From NCBI GenBank assembly GCA_964502465.1, contig CAZCWX010000150.1:1-5200 (forward strand): a stretch of 5,200 nt of DNA. The letters run 5' to 3'. Below the pieces are notes generated by a model. The model had not been told where the DNA came from. It ran no database searches and worked only from the letters and a program-made list of their open reading frames with translations. The stretch is from CAZCWX01 sp964502465 (GTDB lineage: Bacteria; Desulfobacterota; Binatia; Bin18). The translations under genes were made by a program, and so were the position numbers. Positions 4,532-5,200 of this stretch are shown here, piece by piece; position 1 is the stretch's first letter; each line of letters begins with the position of its first letter.

Positions 4532-5200
4532 CTACAAGATCTGTTCCGTCACCTCGACACGCAGCAACGCGCGCACATGTTCAAAATGATTCACAATCGT
4601 CGCCACCGAAGAACCGGCAAACAGGAGCCCGACTGCAACATTATCCAACGTGGTGACCAATGACCCTGAGTCGCCACCGGCAGAAAGGTTCGTGGTAATC
4701 ATCTGGTCAACAAAGCGGGCGACCCTCCCAGCATCATAGCCCACATCGACTGTCGCGTTGATTGCGGTGATGCGACCGACTGTGAAATTTGTCGTACGTC
4801 CGGTCTTTTTCACCAGTGTCCCCACTGCCACGTTGGCTTTTTGTCGCCATCCCCGCACGGGACCACTCCAGTAGATTTCCCGGTCGAGTTCATGAAATGC
4901 GCCCTCGGCAATCGCTGCGTCTACGAGGTTGCGGTGCTGCGCCCGAGGAAATGGCGGGTCAAAGGTGATAGAGATGAACCGACTCAGGGTCGCAATACGG
5001 TCGGCTGGATCAGCACCGCCATCGAATGGCCCCGGTTGCAGGATAAAATCGCCGAGCCTCGCATTGTTACTGTCAGCCAGCACGTGGTTGTTGCTGAGAA
5101 CATAGTACCTTTGGGGAACGCCAATCCCATGTGCCGGAGGACTGACGGTGCTTCCGGGCAGCATATCGTAGACGCAGGTGGCAATGGTTCCTGCTGTAAT
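4532..5200 (-). CDS. Chymotrypsin/trypsin-like serine protease, S1-type (5' end beyond window)
   Basis: The frame is open from the right edge to a TAG at 4532, giving 222 visible residues. An ATG at 5164 lies inside the domain, because the preceding codons (GTIATCVYD) continue a beta-strand typical of the fold; the true start is outside the window. The triad is complete. Counting from that ATG, it is His27 in YVLSNNHVLA, Asp82 in NLVDAAIAE and Ser166 in SAGGDSGSLV. Other family marks are the GDFILQPGPFDGG loop (38-50), KKTGRTTNFTVGRITAI (119-135) and a C-terminal helix (about 189-205). No PDZ domain follows, unlike DegP/HtrA proteins. It belongs to a group of bacterial single-domain trypsin-like peptidases; whether it is secreted cannot be judged without its N-terminus. 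The unknown 235-residue gene lies directly downstream and may be co-transcribed. Cleavage specificity is not predictable here. Confidence 0.88.
   Translation of the reverse strand: MTAGTIATCVYDMLPGSTVSPPAHGIGVPQRYYVLSNNHVLADSNNARLGDFILQPGPFDGGADPADRIATLSRFISITFDPPFPRAQHRNLVDAAIAEGAFHELDREIYWSGPVRGWRQKANVAVGTLVKKTGRTTNFTVGRITAINATVDVGYDAGRVARFVDQMITTNLSAGGDSGSLVTTLDNVAVGLLFAGSSVATIVNHFEHVRALLRVEVTEQIL

Noticed and set aside
3944..4663. Plus-strand reading frame of 239 codons
   Set aside because: It crosses the unknown gene, a spacer and the protease C-terminus on the opposite strand, has no family signal, and the minus-strand genes have better start signals and motifs.

Overview
The window holds five genes, all on the minus strand, in two groups. 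It looks like bacterial chromosome with mid-range GC and loosely packed genes; spacers run from 141 to 477 bp and are rich in palindromic repeats. Nothing identifies the species. An uncultured, soil- or sponge-type heterotroph with many CoA-ester enzymes would fit, but that is only an impression. No rRNA, tRNA, transposase, phage gene or CRISPR array was seen.

Right-hand group, in the direction of transcription: a chymotrypsin/trypsin-like serine protease cut by the right edge (4532-5200), then a 235-residue protein of unknown function (3683-4390). Left-hand group: a family III (CaiB/BaiF-type) CoA-transferase (2003-3205), a CitE-like HpcH/HpaI-family CoA-ester lyase (951-1829) and an epoxide-hydrolase-type alpha/beta hydrolase cut by the left edge (1-803). 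The hydrolase reads off the window without a stop codon, but its motifs are clear.

The CoA-transferase plus CitE-like lyase pair suggests activation of a dicarboxylic or hydroxy acid to its CoA ester and retro-aldol-type cleavage to a short acyl-CoA and a 2-oxoacid or glyoxylate, as in malate, citramalate or itaconate metabolism. No hydratase or dehydrogenase is visible, so the exact pathway is open. The epoxide hydrolase may feed a diol or acid into such a route, or may be an unrelated neighbour.

The most unusual content is in the spacers. Both gaps of the left-hand group (about 800-956 and 1853-2002) are filled by the same architecture: five 7-bp units of consensus NNTCAGC, a central hairpin, then five units in reverse orientation (GCTGANN), so each whole spacer is a nested imperfect palindrome. 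One copy runs into the start codon of the hydrolase and replaces any recognisable ribosome binding site. A different, REP-like group of four hairpins sits at 3539-3643, and a perfect 10-bp stem-loop at 3438-3463 lies upstream of the CoA-transferase.
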